64,000 nucleotides of DNA from Anas platyrhynchos. Its lineage: Eukaryota > Chordata > Aves > Anseriformes > Anatidae. Location: positions 7,707,501 through 7,771,500 of the forward strand of contig NC_092600.1 in assembly GCF_047663525.1 (NCBI RefSeq), read 5' to 3'. Below, piece by piece: positions 24,801-35,577 of the stretch. Numbering within the stretch: position 1 is the stretch's first letter; each line of letters starts with the position of its first letter. A model generated the notes under the pieces. That model was not told the origin of the DNA. It made no database searches and saw nothing but the letters and a program-made list of their open reading frames with translations. A program made the position numbers and the translations under genes.

Positions 24801-27609
24801 ACATGTACACCTGTGAGCCACTTACTCCATATATTAGCATGCTTTTTATAAGTAGAGAAAAACTAGAATCAAAGGAGGAATCGACTTTAGAAAACCTTGT
24901 TTATATACATTTGTGTCCCTGGGCTTTACTCCAGAATCTAGCAGAAAAGGATGGAGCACTGTCTTCTGTGAACACCACCCTTTCTCTGGAATTCTACAAA
25001 TAGTGCTTCTAAGAAAACTCAGTAGCACTGCACACCATGAAACAAAGCACCATGTTTGTTTGTTTTACTTTTTTTTTTTTTTTTTGACTGCACTGGGATT
25101 ACAACATTATGAAAGATAGCTTAATTTAAACAGCACTCGTGGCAGTTCTGCCAGTCATCCAATGGATGACCACAGAAATCATTTCCACCACAAGCCTCAA
25201 AATCCAGACTTTACCAAAATAGTACTCGCACAGGAGAGCTCATCTACACTCACCTTTCTTGATCACAACCTGAAGATTTGTTAGCTGATCATTGAACAAT
25301 CCCGGGATCTCCACGCGGCAGCAGTAGGTCCCGCTGTCCGCTTCCTTGGCGTTTATGATCGTGAGGGACACGTCGCCCGCATGCAGCTTCCCTCTCAGCA
25401 CGTACTTGCTGTGGGACTGATATGTCACCTTCCAGCCGTCTGTCCAGACAAGAGTCTCGGAGCATTTGGAAGCAGGGCAGGGGCCACGACCCCAGCACAT
25501 CGACGTGGTGCCGCTTTTCTCATTAACTGTGTAAGAGCAGGGCACGGTGATGTTCTGTCCAACCTCTCCTGTCACAAGTAGCTCTGACACTGCGGGGCCT
25601 ACAGGCAAAAGCACAAAATGTAGTTGTTGAGCAGAGAGTGTGCAAGAGGAATTTTCTAATACATCTTGTGTGATAAATGAATCCATCCTGACAACAACAC
25701 CAGGCATTGCTGGATTAGGTTTTTAACAAAAAGATGTGAAACCCAGCGGGACTGCTGCATGGTGAGGAATAACGTTCTGGACAGTGCTTTTGTTCAGAAA
25801 GTGTCTGTAGCCAGAGGAACAAGAAAAGTGTTTTCTGCAGTCTCTGTTGGCAGGCAGAAAGGTGAAGCCAGTACAGAGTTTGGATCTGCACAGCTCTGTG
25901 GCTTCTCTTTAGCCATGTCCAGTTCGATAGTTCTTTATTTTTCCCTTAGTTCAGATTTAATCCAAGCCAGGCATAGGGGAACAGAAAGACATTGACTTTC
26001 ATTAAAACCACTGTAGGAAACACTTTCTCCCTTTCAATGAAAGGTCACTGATTGGCAGGTTTTATCAGAATTACAGCTGTTTCCTTTCTTTCTCTGATAA
26101 CAGATTTGGCCAGTTCCTATCAGATTTTTCAGAGCTTTGCTGAGAAATTTTATACTTTCTTTTTACACTAGTTTATTTTTTCCCCTCATTCTTAACAAGT
26201 TTCTAGCTTGTTCAGTTCCCATTAGAGGCCATTTTGGGGTTTCCAGAAAGCTATTTCACACTATTCAAGTCAAAAGACAGAGATACAGCAAGCCATAGCC
26301 CATTCATCACAGCGAGATTATTTCTTTTGCTGTATTTAAACCACTTTGGTCAGTATTCCATTTCAGATAGTTTTAATAAAAGCTCTGTTAAGTGCCAGCC
26401 AAAATCACATGTGCTCTGGTGATCCAGACTGTCATAGCCATGCTGTAACTGCTTTCTTTTAACAGGTCACACAGGAGGGCTCCTGAGATGTACATCCAGC
26501 CTTGAAGTATAAGGAAAATTTACTACTACGTTTTCCTTATCAAGTCCATTAGCATTGAATCAACTGTGTACATTGATCTACCCACATTAGTATTTCAGGG
26601 ATAGAATTCACTTCAGCAAATATAGAAGTAGTTAATATTTTAACAACTAACTATCTCTATTAAAAGTCTAACCCTATATATCGCTGGGAAGGAAGGGCTC
26701 TCCCCTAGGCAGTTCAGCCAACATATGTCGGTAGATCCCAAGCACCCTATGGCTTGACTACAATTGTTCCTTGCGAACAAGCTATCTTGGCCAGCTCATC
26801 TCAGTCATTTTTCTCTAAACTAATCTATTATAAATAATTCTCATACAAAAACTTTGCCACAATAACATACTAGAAACTAATATCTGGAAATAATGTAGTT
26901 TATTTAATATAAAAAGTAATCCCTAAATTAATCTAATCATGAAAGGCTTTAGAAAGAACTAGAAGAAACAATGTCCATAATATCCCTTTTCTGTCTGTTG
27001 AGCATATCCTACCACCAAATTTTTAATGTCCATCTGCCTATATCACTACCTTTCTGCAACCTGTTTTCACTGCTAGTGACTTTAACAATGTTTTCCTAGA
27101 GGGATGGTTGTTTCTCAGAAGAAGAAAAAAAGGAGAAATCATAGATTTGTCTCAATACGATTTCATCTTGTCTGAAAACCACTAGAAGCTGCAGCTGGCC
27201 TCTTCCTTGTCTACCTAAGCGTTCACATTCACAACGCCTGTTGAAGTGAAACATCCATTTTACATCTTTTCTAAAATGATTTTAAGATTTCTGCTAGTCT
27301 CAGAACATCATTATCTAAGAAAAAGAAAAACAAAAGATCGTTCACAGTAAGACTAGCAGATGACCCAAGAGGCAGTGTCTTTAAAGCCACCATAGCTCCA
27401 ACACGATTGTTTTAAAAAGAACTTCAGAAGAGTATTGAGCCACTGCGATGAAGTTATATTTTATTGCAAAACTGCAGTTTCTGTGCCAAGCAACCCTCAG
27501 AAGCATTGCTGCATGTTACCTCCATCCACTCCCGGCTATTTTTTAGGCCCGCTTAGTTACCTGTAAGCAAGGTCAGAAGAATCCAGTTCAGGAAGAAATG
27601 AAGAGACAT
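20380..27609 (-). CDS. HAVCR1: TIM-family receptor B, HAVCR1/HAVCR2-like (7 exons)
   Basis: Second TIM-family type I receptor. Minus-strand exons: 27609-27561, 25598-25254, 24665-24615, 22656-22583, 21505-21391, 20796-20757, 20434-20380, joining in frame to 242 aa. Order: 16-residue leader, IgV domain with six cysteines and an N-glycosylation site (NIT) before the first of them, a short Ser/Thr stalk of about 55 residues, one transmembrane helix and a short tail. The FG loop reads PGLFND: the N and D ligand residues remain but the tip W of TIM-1 and TIM-4 is L, a partial step toward TIM-3. The stalk is as short as in TIM-3. The position next to MED7 is that of HAVCR2 in mammals, with HAVCR1 beyond it. 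TIM membership is certain; which mammalian paralogue it equals is unresolved, and HAVCR1 is used as the usual avian label from memory. Confidence 0.75.
20757..20796 (-). CDS. HAVCR1: TIM gene B exon 6: cytoplasmic stub
   Basis: A 40-nt exon, phase 1 in and 2 out, between CTTTAG|GATA and CAAG|GTAAGT. It encodes RYLHNMKKMSNFA. Phase and role match exon 8 of the other TIM gene. Confidence 0.7.
21391..21505 (-). CDS. HAVCR1: TIM gene B exon 5: transmembrane helix
   Basis: A 115-nt exon, phase 0 in and 1 out, between GTTTGACAG|AACG and TAGAC|GTAAGT. It encodes an NES sequon and a short juxtamembrane stretch, then a helix of about 23 hydrophobic residues (YISAGVCVVFLVVLVLGLLL) followed by IR. Confidence 0.88.
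21831..21860. repeat. T30 homopolymer
   Basis: Run of 30 T in intron 4 of TIM gene B, preceded by a short CA-rich stretch. Confidence 0.9.
22583..22656 (-). CDS. HAVCR1: TIM gene B exon 4: stalk
   Basis: A 74-nt exon, phase 1 in and 0 out, between TTGCTCAG|CTCC and AGACT|GTAAGA. It encodes a Ser, Glu, Ala and Pro rich stalk piece ending SVSASETPQT. Confidence 0.75.
24615..24665 (-). CDS. HAVCR1: TIM gene B exon 3: short mucin segment
   Basis: A 51-nt phase 1-1 exon between CATCAG|CTAGG and TTCAG|GTAACT. It encodes ARISTASPHTYTSTQTS, about half Ser and Thr. A second AG three bases downstream would shift the frame into a non-mucin sequence, so the upstream AG was chosen. Confidence 0.7.
24676..24706. 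repeat. AAAAT/AAAT short tandem repeat
   Basis: AATAAGATAAAATAAATAAA-type repeat immediately upstream of exon 3 of TIM gene B. In the transcript it forms the T-rich stretch before the acceptor. Confidence 0.7.
25254..25598 (-). CDS. HAVCR1: TIM gene B exon 2: IgV domain
   Basis: A 345-nt phase 1-1 exon between GCCTGTAG|GCCC and GAAAG|GTGAGT, the same length as its paralogue. Six TIM cysteines are seen in VPCSY, MCWGRGPCPASKC and YCC. HAGDVSLTI and DSGTYCC mark the E and F strands. PGLFND replaces PGWFND at the ligand-site loop. The exon is more GC- and CpG-rich than its surroundings. Confidence 0.95.
25599..27560. other. Intron 1 of TIM gene B
   Basis: About 2 kb of AT-rich sequence between leader and IgV exons with no further exon or repeat body recognised. 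Confidence 0.6.
27561..27609 (-). CDS. HAVCR1: TIM gene B exon 1: start codon and signal peptide
   Basis: ATG at 27609-27607 encodes the leader MSLHFFLNWILLTLLT, ending in phase 1 at ACAG|GTAACT. The coding length (49 nt) is identical to exon 1 of the neighbouring TIM gene, which supports both start choices. Confidence 0.8.
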
Positions 27610-30600
27610 TGTGGCTGAAGATGAGGGACACTCGTGTTCACCCTTTGTGCGCCTACATTCAAGAAAGCCCGTCTTTTTCATAAACTTCTGGTTTTACTTC
27701 TCAGTATTAGCACGTCAGCTTCAGACAGGATGATGCCCTTTAGTCTGATCAGGATTGCCTTTCCTGTGGTTAGTGTTAGTCTCTAATGTTGCTGTTGGTG
27801 ATACACACAGCTGAATGCTTGCTGACTGTGGTTTGACTAATAGGCTAAAATACTTAGCAGTACTTCAAAAATATACTTCTGTTTTTTTGTTTTGTTTTTT
27901 CTTCACTAATCCGCGCAATTATAGTAGGAGAAACTTTTGTCAGCTTCACCAAGCCGAGAGCTAACAATAATACAATGCTCTGCATTGCTTCCCATACCAT
28001 TTTCTTGCCATGGTATGTAAAATTAGGGGGAAAACTAGTCCAGGCAATGGACTGTCATAAACAGAAAGTGTTTGACTTGGAACTATTAATCTAGCATTTA
28101 ATAATTAACTTTTGGCTCTAATACTTTTAAGTAGTTCAGAGCTACTTTGAGCAAACGTGATTTTTCTTGTCAAGCTGTAATTTGGTAACATTAGAAACTT
28201 CCCTACCATTTGAGAGTTGTAGCCTAAGCAGAGCTGCTATCGATCATCATCCTACTCTTCAACGTCCTGCATATATCTGGGCTTTTACACTATAAAGTAA
28301 CACAACACAGAAGTCACTTAAAAAGTAGGGTGGAAACTATGTTTTCCAGGCTCAATGCTCACTTTGATAAAATGTTATTGAAATGCATCTTTTGAAATAT
28401 GGTGTTGCCTGCCCACTTCCCCTGTCCCTGGATTCCCTAACTCATCTTGAGGATATATACTATTTTAATATTGTTTGGACTAGAACTGCAGATGTGATAA
28501 AGCGTGCTTGATCTCCAGCCAACAAATGTTCTTTGCTGAAGCAGATAATCTACCTCATACCCTTTTATACAGACAAAAGCAAGTTGTAAGGAATTATTTT
28601 TTATAAATAACAAGCAGCAGAAGTGCTTCCAAAAACATACCCTAACCATAAAGCTAGGCCTTATCAGAACCAACGCAGCCACCTGGGACTGAATACCTTA
28701 AATGCAAGCAGAGTCACTGAAGTAACAGTTTCTTTCAGTAAAAAGGAGAAAAAATAAAGGACAAAAGTAGTCAAGGGCAGAGGAACACCAGCAGCAAACC
28801 TGAGAGAGAAAGCTGAGAAAAAAAGAGGGAGAAAGGGTGATTTTTGTACAAAGTGGGTAAAAGCAGATTTAGGTCTCTGTGTAAGAAAACGCTTCCTCTT
28901 TGCTTTTTTTTTTTTTTTCTGGGGAAATAGAACACTGCAGTCAGCTGTTACAGGAATTGTTCTGAACATTACCAGCAGTATCCTAAAACTGCTCTGCAAG
29001 GGTGGAAAAGGCAGGGCAATCTGACCCTGGCAGAAGGTTGAGGACTGAACTCACCCCAGCCGTGTCAGGGCAGGGTTCAGCACCAGCTGAACTCCTCCTG
29101 GTGGCTCAGCAAGTGACCAACATCAACCAAGAGCACAGCGCAAGTCCCCTCTACCAGCTACCTCTAATAGCGAGGGAATCATGACATTTAAAATGCTTCA
29201 GGTTGTTTTCACTTTCCAAGAAGTGTCCACAAACATGATCCCCATTTACTTCAATATTTTCACAGAAGAAAAAAAAAAATCATTACAATTTTTAATTACT
29301 TGTGGAGTATTTTGAAACTAGACCCACATACCATACATGCATGATGAACAAAGAGGAAAGAAAGAAAGAAATTAAACATGACAGCTTTTTGAATGGCAGA
29401 GTAGAAGCACCTGTATTAAGCTAGTTCCACAGCACATGACCAGTTATCCAGGATGCACTGAATCTATTACTTCCATCCACTTCAAAAAAATTGCAAAGTA
29501 GATACCCAATTAATTCCTCTGACTTGTGATTGTTTTAGCTACCTACAAACAACATAATTTAGATCTAGTCCAGGAAGAAGGAAGGAAAGAGTAGTGTTTG
29601 TATAGAGGACAGATGTGTTAACTTTGTAAAGTTATACGTTTCTGAAAAACATACTTCCACTTCTTATTACTCATATTACACGTACCTAAATTAGCAGGTG
29701 AGATCCTCCAGTGAGTCATATGTTTGCATCAGTTCATTCCATCTTCATCTGCATTGAGTTCAATTCCCACCACCCAACAGCTAAGTTCTGTCTGCCCATT
29801 TAAATAAATATGCATTTCTATAAATAACTGAATTATCCAATAAAAAAGAGACATAGCTTGCAAGATCACTCTGTAAAACTGAGTTTGAATGAGTTCCCTC
29901 ACCCATGAAATCCACCCATTTTCTCTTTTAGCTGTATACACTGGAAAAGTTTTGCATGGCAAAAAGACAGAAGTAGGATTTCCCCAACAGGACGCGTTGG
30001 GTAAAGAAGCCACTTCCTCATTACGAAATCCTCCTTTCCCTTAAATAAACTAGTTTTATTTAAACATGGATGATACAGCTTCCCCTTGACAAAATATTTC
30101 AAGGGTCTGTCAAACTTGAAGTTCTCAGTTGGTGTAAAGGCTAATTACCCAATCAGACTCTCCTTCAAAAGAAGTGCTCAGCTGGGCATACAGCCCACCT
30201 GAAAGGCAGATGCAAAGCACCCACACTGCAAAATTATTTACTTCATACACATTTATCAACTATGCAGGAAACAAAAAGTTATTCTAAGCATCAACAGAAA
30301 GTAGGCATTTCTGTACTTTCAAGACTGATTATAATTTATATCCAACGAAATTAAAAAAAAAAGAATTCATTTAATATAGATTCCTGACAGCATCTCCACA
30401 AGAGAAATGACACTGTATTACATATGTAATAAAGTAATTCTTAAGTTGTCTTTAATAGTTATATTACTACAAGGTGAGAGAAGAATAAATTTCTCAGAAT
30501 TCCCATTAAATTAATTTTTAATATTGAATTATATGTTCCTGAAAAAGACCCACTGAAAGTGTAAACACCCACCATGTAGTTGGAACGGTGGAACTGTCAG

Positions 30601-30915
30601 TTTAAATTTCTGTCAGTCAGATCCCTCGCTTTCACAGCTTAAAGCAATTTAAAAAAAAAAAATGAAGCACCCCCAAAAAGGCTGCAAACAAATGGAAATA
30701 AGTCAGAATAAAAAATAACTTTAATACGTGGCTTTCACCTCACATGAATCATTTAACAAAAAGCACACATATTTGTTTTTTAACAATACACATACAGTTC
30801 ACAAAATATTAAACGTTCTCATCTGCTTAGTCACAACCTCCCCCCAACAGGTGCACTATAAATGCTTTGACTGCTTGTATAACAGAAAAACAAAACATAA
30901 CATACACCCTCAGAA
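27610..30915. other. Intergenic: TIM gene B promoter side to MED7 3' end
   Basis: AT-rich sequence without a supported gene. The promoter of the right-hand TIM gene should lie just above 27609, but no TATA box or CpG cluster is obvious. A short GAAA repeat lies near 29355 and several A runs occur. Confidence 0.5.
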
Positions 30916-30921
30916 TTTATT
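30916..30921 (-). terminator. MED7: Candidate MED7 polyadenylation signal
   Basis: AATAAA on the minus strand only about 32 nt after the stop codon. It would give a very short 3' UTR, so a more distal signal may be the main one. Confidence 0.25.
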
Positions 30922-30952
30922 CTGCTTCTCCTTGTAGTGAGCTAATGTGTTT

Positions 30953-31645
30953 TCATGTCATTTCATCAATAATGCTACACATAGCTGCATCTTTGTCTAA
31001 AACCTGATCTCTCTTGCAACCAGAACGTTCTCTCTGTTTTTCACTCTGTCCAATGCAACTGTTGCCATCATCAGTGTCCATTGGTTCTGTTTTCACTCGC
31101 AGCCCTCCCTCTGAGTGAGGCAGGTCATCAGGCAAAGAAGCCAGGCAGTTCTGAATCATCTCTACAACTCGCTCTAAATGCTTCTGAAATCGTTCTGCAG
31201 TTTCCAAACGCTGACGTTTCTGCACTTCCATCATGACTCGCAAGGTCTCCCTAGCTTGGTGAGGACGGTACTCGTTTATAAGATGATGGACATGAACAAA
31301 AAGCAGTTTCAAGTCCTCCAGTTTCTCTTCTCGCTTTATACTCCCTGGACTCCTTATCAAGATATCCAAGAGATCCAGAAAGTTGACCAGGATAGACATA
31401 TTAAGCTTTCTTAATTCCTTCTTGTGATCAAACTGCATCGGATGCAAGCGCTCAATACCCTGGCTTTCCAAGGGTCGGATAATTAGATCATCACACTGAA
31501 ACTGATTACCAAACATCATGTAACTGTCTTTCACAGGCGGAGGTGGCTTTGGGGCCAGGCCCTTACGGATATTTTCATCGGTGTATTCTTTTATGTATTG
31601 CATTGGAGGCGGAGGAAGAGCACTCACTTGCTGGGGCTCACCCAT
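30953..31645 (-). CDS. MED7: Mediator complex subunit 7
   Basis: Subunit of the middle module of Mediator, which bridges transcription activators and RNA polymerase II in the nucleus; MED7 pairs with MED21 and MED31. The 230-residue product starts [20 protein letters not shown] and is nearly identical to mammalian MED7 over its first 190 residues: the proline-rich N-terminus, the [10 protein letters not shown] segment, and the helical region with [19 protein letters not shown] and the [16 protein letters not shown] stretch. The acidic, lysine-poor C-terminus is less conserved and ends IIDEMT, where human MED7 continues a few residues to ERP. The frame is open upstream, but a splice acceptor (TTCCCTAG|GTTC, exon start 31664) lies 19 nt before the ATG, so the start is the conserved MGEP. 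The whole CDS is in one exon, as in mammals. Confidence 0.98.
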   Translation of the reverse strand: MGEPQQVSALPPPPMQYIKEYTDENIRKGLAPKPPPPVKDSYMMFGNQFQCDDLIIRPLESQGIERLHPMQFDHKKELRKLNMSILVNFLDLLDILIRSPGSIKREEKLEDLKLLFVHVHHLINEYRPHQARETLRVMMEVQKRQRLETAERFQKHLERVVEMIQNCLASLPDDLPHSEGGLRVKTEPMDTDDGNSCIGQSEKQRERSGCKRDQVLDKDAAMCSIIDEMT

Positions 31646-31664
31646 TATTGCACGATGGAAGAAC
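31646..31664 (-). other. MED7: MED7 5' UTR part of exon 2
   Basis: Nineteen bases between the acceptor CCTAG|GTTC and the start codon. They are in frame with the CDS but upstream of the conserved MGEP start. Confidence 0.65.
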
Positions 31665-31899
31665 CTAGGGAACGCCAAAGAAACACGTTATACACCCTGT
31701 GTAACAAACCTGTAGTACAAATAAAGGTGCTGTGAGGGCTATGTTGAGACACCGCACCAAGCAGAAGCTGTCTCAGTGTGTAACACACAGGGAGCTCCCC
31801 AATAACCCCAGGTTAGCGTTACACGGAGACACACCCCCACCCCCACTCCCCTCAGACGCACACAGCAGCCACAGGAAGAGGGGTTTAAGCCCTTCCCTG

Positions 31900-32330
31900 G
31901 CCACGGCCCGACCCAGGAAGGGGGGAGCGGCAGCAAAACGCCGCCGGGAGGCAGGCCCGGCCCGCAGGGCGGCCTCCACAACGCAGCCCCCCGGCTCCGG
32001 CCGGGCCCTGACAGGACCCGAGGCGGCGGCAGGACGGAGCTGCCCGGCCGCCTGCCCTCACCTGCGCGCCGAGCTCCCCTCAGCCTTCCGCCAGCACCTC
32101 GCTTCCGCCGGCACCCCCTTTTGTTCCTCCTGGCAATTGGCTTGCTGAGAGAGGGTTGGGAGAGAAGCGCGCTCTGATTGGTTCTTCTGAACGCCGGTCT
32201 TCGGTTTGCTCCATTCAGAGAGAGCGCTCTCTCCGGAGGCGGTGCCGATCGGTGGCTGGGGCGGGGCGTCGCCATGGAGGGGGCGCCATGTTGGGGCTCG
32301 CGTGGCTCTTGTAGGCCAGAGGCCCCCTCG
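31900..32330. promoter_or_regulatory. CpG-island promoter of MED7
   Basis: This is the only strongly GC- and CpG-rich interval of the window, with many CG dinucleotides and GGGCGGGGC-like SP1 boxes (near 32259). It lacks a TATA box and overlaps the putative MED7 exon 1, as expected of a housekeeping promoter. It may also fire to the right. Confidence 0.75.
32062..32150 (-). other. MED7: MED7 untranslated exon 1 (3' end supported)
   Basis: A strong minus-strand donor (GCGCAG|GTGAGG, exon end 32062) lies in GC-rich sequence about 400 nt above the coding exon. It fits a non-coding first exon as in mammalian MED7. The 5' limit is a guess, since the transcription start cannot be read from sequence alone. 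Confidence 0.5.
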
Positions 32331-34779
32331 GTGCTTATCCTCGTGTGGTGTCTGCCAGCCCAGAGCAGCCGGGGCTGCTTGGAAGGAAAATACTCGGAGT
32401 GGGGTCCCCAACGGGATTCTGACGTTGAAATATGCCACTGAAATATGTGGTGGTCACACGTAGCTCTTCCGCGCATCAGAAACTTGGGTGTTAGCCCTGG
32501 TCACGAAATAAAAACATTTGCCTGCAAAGTGTGTGCAGTGTGCTTTAGCTGAACATCCGAGCCTGAGCACATACAGGCTGTCACAGCTGGGCTCCAGTGG
32601 TCTCCTTTCATTTTCGTTCCACAAAGAGCTAAAGAAAAAAAAAATGTGGATTTATGTTTTCCACTTTCTGGGTCTTGGGCAGCGGGGCTTGCTGGCATCA
32701 CTTCTGCAGGAATTTCTCCCTAAATGGACAACCAAAATACGGTTTTTGATACTTAGGCATTTATGTTCTGTTCCTTCTCTTCCTCAGCAGGTGGCAGTAA
32801 TATCCTTGGTTTTGCAGGAACCCCTTGTGTATACATGCAGTATCATTTAGAGTTTCTTTTCAAGATCACTTTGGGAAAAAAGAAAAAAATATATTACTTT
32901 GGATCCTGCCAATTATTTATAAAACAATGCAAAGGAACTTCAGAATTGTTAATATGACTAGAAAACCTGAAAACATTTGCTGCTTCCTTTTTGCTGATTA
33001 TCTAAATGTTTAAATACTCCAAAACTAAAGCACTCTACAGCTGGGGCAGGGCTGATGATGAGTGCAACCCCTTCACATCAAAAGAGTCTGGCAACGTATA
33101 TTTTGGCAGAAATGAACCCCTTTGTGACATCCATGATTTAGCGGGAAGGACAATGTCTGTCACGTAGGAAGGAAGGGTAGCCTTCAGTGAACTTACTGAA
33201 GAAATCTCGCCCATTATGAAGGCTGATGCCCTTATTCTTTGGAAGTGCTGTGTTAGGATTTACACATATTCAAAGATAATCGCTGATGACTTCAGTTACC
33301 TAGTCAAGTATCTGTTCATATGGCCTATGTCGTGTTTACAGATATAGACCCATGGATTTCTTGAGTAACTGGGCCTCGGTGTAGACATGTTGTCCAAAAG
33401 AAGATATGTCCAAAGGAGGAAATGACTTACAGCTTTGATTCAGGAAGAACTGATGCTACATTGGTTTGGGTGCAATCTGTATCTGTCAATAATTTCTAGA
33501 CTTCCAGATCTGATGTTGTCTAATACCTGAAGTAATGTCTTCACACTTTCTACCCTGGATGTCAATACTTCTACTTAAAATGTGAAACAAAGCTCTTTAC
33601 ATTAAGGATTTTGTGGTTCCCCAAGATGTGAATTAATCTAGTGTTCTTTTCAGGAACAGATCCATAATGACTGAAATGTGATGAGCACCGAGTAGTGTAA
33701 GCTCTGAATGGATTGTTCAGACACAGGAGTTTGAGTACAGAAAGCTCTTATTCTTTACGCATAAATATCCTAAAGGCCAGCCATGTTGGGCAACACAATG
33801 CAGAAGGAACAAAACAGTATGACACGGTTTGGCCATGTTGCTTTCTGTTTTCATCATTTCAGCACTGTATCTGGGGAAACCAACCTTTTGAAATGTGTGA
33901 GTTGTGCTAGTATGGAACTTGTTAGTAAAAGCCACCTTTAAGAAAACCAGTCATTTGGTTCCCAAATAAATATATACTAAACAAACAAAAAAAAAATCAA
34001 AAAAAAAAAAATAAAGAATGAAGAAGTTTAAAAAGTTGCCACCATTCACCACTTTCCTATCAGTTTGTGATCATGTCAGTTGAGAAGCTAAACAGTTCGG
34101 AGCAGAAAATCACATACCATCAGTAAGGAGGGATCCAAGATGACTTTTTTTTCCTGTTTTTGGTTTTGTTTGTTTCTTTTGTTGTTTGTTGTTCCCATAG
34201 GGTGGTGGTTTCTAAATACTACTTCCATGCATACAAATAATCATTTTGAAGAAGGGAAAGTGTTCCAGGATGAAGATACGGATCTAACCAAGACACATAA
34301 ATATGGAACTGAGAACATGGTTTCAGATACAGGCAAGAGGGTGCTTCCGTGCTGCAACTAAACAGTTTGCTGATTTGGAAAGAGGAGTTCTCATTCCTTC
34401 ACCATGCATCTCGGTCCTGCTCTCCTTTCTTCCTACACTGCTCCTCCAGTCTCAGTTTCTGGCTGTGCAACATTTCATTCTCATTGTTGGAATGAGACAG
34501 GAACGAGACAGAAATGAGACAGTAAGACGATGTTTTCATCAGTGTAAGACATTGGATTGCAAAGTAAACTGATGCAACTCCAAACCCCACAGAAAACATG
34601 ACTGTAACTTTCCTGGATTATGTTTTCTGCTCTTCTCTTGAGTTGAGTAGACTCACTGTGCTATCCAGTATCAGAGCTAGCTTTTAAGTGAGGAGAAAAC
34701 ACGGGCAGAAGGAAGGGAGGAGGTCAAGGAGATGGTGAGGGGAAGGGTTCTCCTCTCTGTGGCAGCAGCTGTTAGTTTG

Positions 34780-35130
34780 TCAGATCATCTTGGTACTACA
34801 GACAAGGAATAAAAAAGTACCACCTCCAGAGAGGCACGAGAAAACCCAGTAGTAGGAGGTGCTAACCTGCCTCTGGTTTTGTTGGACTTTCCAGACTTTG
34901 ATTTCACATTCTTTTAACAAGAGCTGAGCTTGATTCTCGGCTGCCTTGCACTCTGTGAACTGTACAGCAAGGCAGTAAAATTCAGTGACTTCAAAAAGTG
35001 GAAGATAGTGGGGAGCCAAACATTTGTTTTTCAAGTGATCTTGATCTTCTTGAGTCAATTTCCCAGTCTGTATGTAGCAGCCAACAAATGAAAGAAGAAA
35101 AAAGGTTTTGATTCTCATTCTTGGTAGCAT
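34780..35130 (-). CDS. Uncharacterised coding-like ORF with C-terminal hydrophobic segment
   Basis: I do not recognise this protein. The frame runs from ATG at 35130 to TGA at 34780-34782 (116 aa; a second ATG lies at 35118). From the second Met the product starts MRIKTFFLLSFVGCYIQTG, which looks like a signal peptide. A helical, charged middle follows (LTQEDQDHLKNKC, then FTECKAAENQAQLLLKECE), and it ends in a hydrophobic stretch (YYWVFSCLSGGGTFLFLVC). Alternatively 35067-34867 is an internal 201-nt exon: a pyrimidine-rich acceptor ends TACATACAG at 35068 and GGCAG|GTTAGC follows 34867. It lies in the MED7-ITK interval on the strand that FAM71B uses in mammals, but does not resemble FAM71B. 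It could be a lineage-specific gene, an exon of a larger one, a decayed copy, or a chance frame. Confidence 0.3.
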   Translation of the reverse strand: MLPRMRIKTFFLLSFVGCYIQTGKLTQEDQDHLKNKCLAPHYLPLFEVTEFYCLAVQFTECKAAENQAQLLLKECEIKVWKVQQNQRQVSTSYYWVFSCLSGGGTFLFLVCSTKMI

Positions 35131-35341
35131 GGCCAATTCTCAGAAGGCCCATGAACGACCCTTTCCAGCATATAGGGAGCTGCTAACATTTCCTCTACAG
35201 TGCTTCCAAATGAGAAATTAAGAACAGTGGTGGGCGTCATGCACAGCACTCTACAATTTGCTTTCTACTGCATTTCAGCAGTTTCTAAAATGAGGATGCT
35301 GTCCAGTACAAGTCCACTACATGTGGACAACTCAATACAGC

Positions 35342-35577
35342 TCAATTACTACAGCATCTCCATTTTGTAAATTGTAGGAATGAACCTGGACGCTGCTTCG
35401 AGAGATGTTGAATCAGTTCAGGGATGTTATCTGCCTCAAAGACAGAAGATCTTGATTTATTGCTATGGTTAAGTTTGTTCTGGTTTTCTTCGTAACTAAT
35501 TTTAGGCAAATTGGCATGTTTAATTATCAGCCATTCCTGCTCTTTTAATTCAGCAGCAGTGTGTAAAGTGTGTGCCA
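35342..35577 (-). CDS. Uncharacterised coding-like ORF or exon
   Basis: An open frame of 78 codons without an ATG near its start, so it can only be an internal or terminal exon. The acceptor GCTTCAG|TGGC gives a start at 35577 (phase 1), and the frame runs to a stop at 35342-35344. A possible donor, TCCAG|GTTCAT, after 35386 would make a 192-nt exon. The sequence is hydrophilic and protein-like (AELKEQEWLIIKHANLP, then FEADNIPELIQHLSKQRP) with no domain I can name. It lies just upstream, on the same strand, of the ORF ending at 34780, but the phases at the candidate junctions do not match, so a direct join is not supported. Confidence 0.22.

Noticed and set aside
31664-31678. Upstream in-frame extension of MED7 by eleven residues
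   Set aside because: The extension crosses a splice acceptor at 31665-31666, and the conserved start is MGEP.
31732-32476. Long ORFs on both strands across the GC-rich block
   Set aside because: GC-rich, stop-poor sequence of a CpG island opens frames by chance; the composition is Arg, Pro, Gly and Ala rich without a domain.
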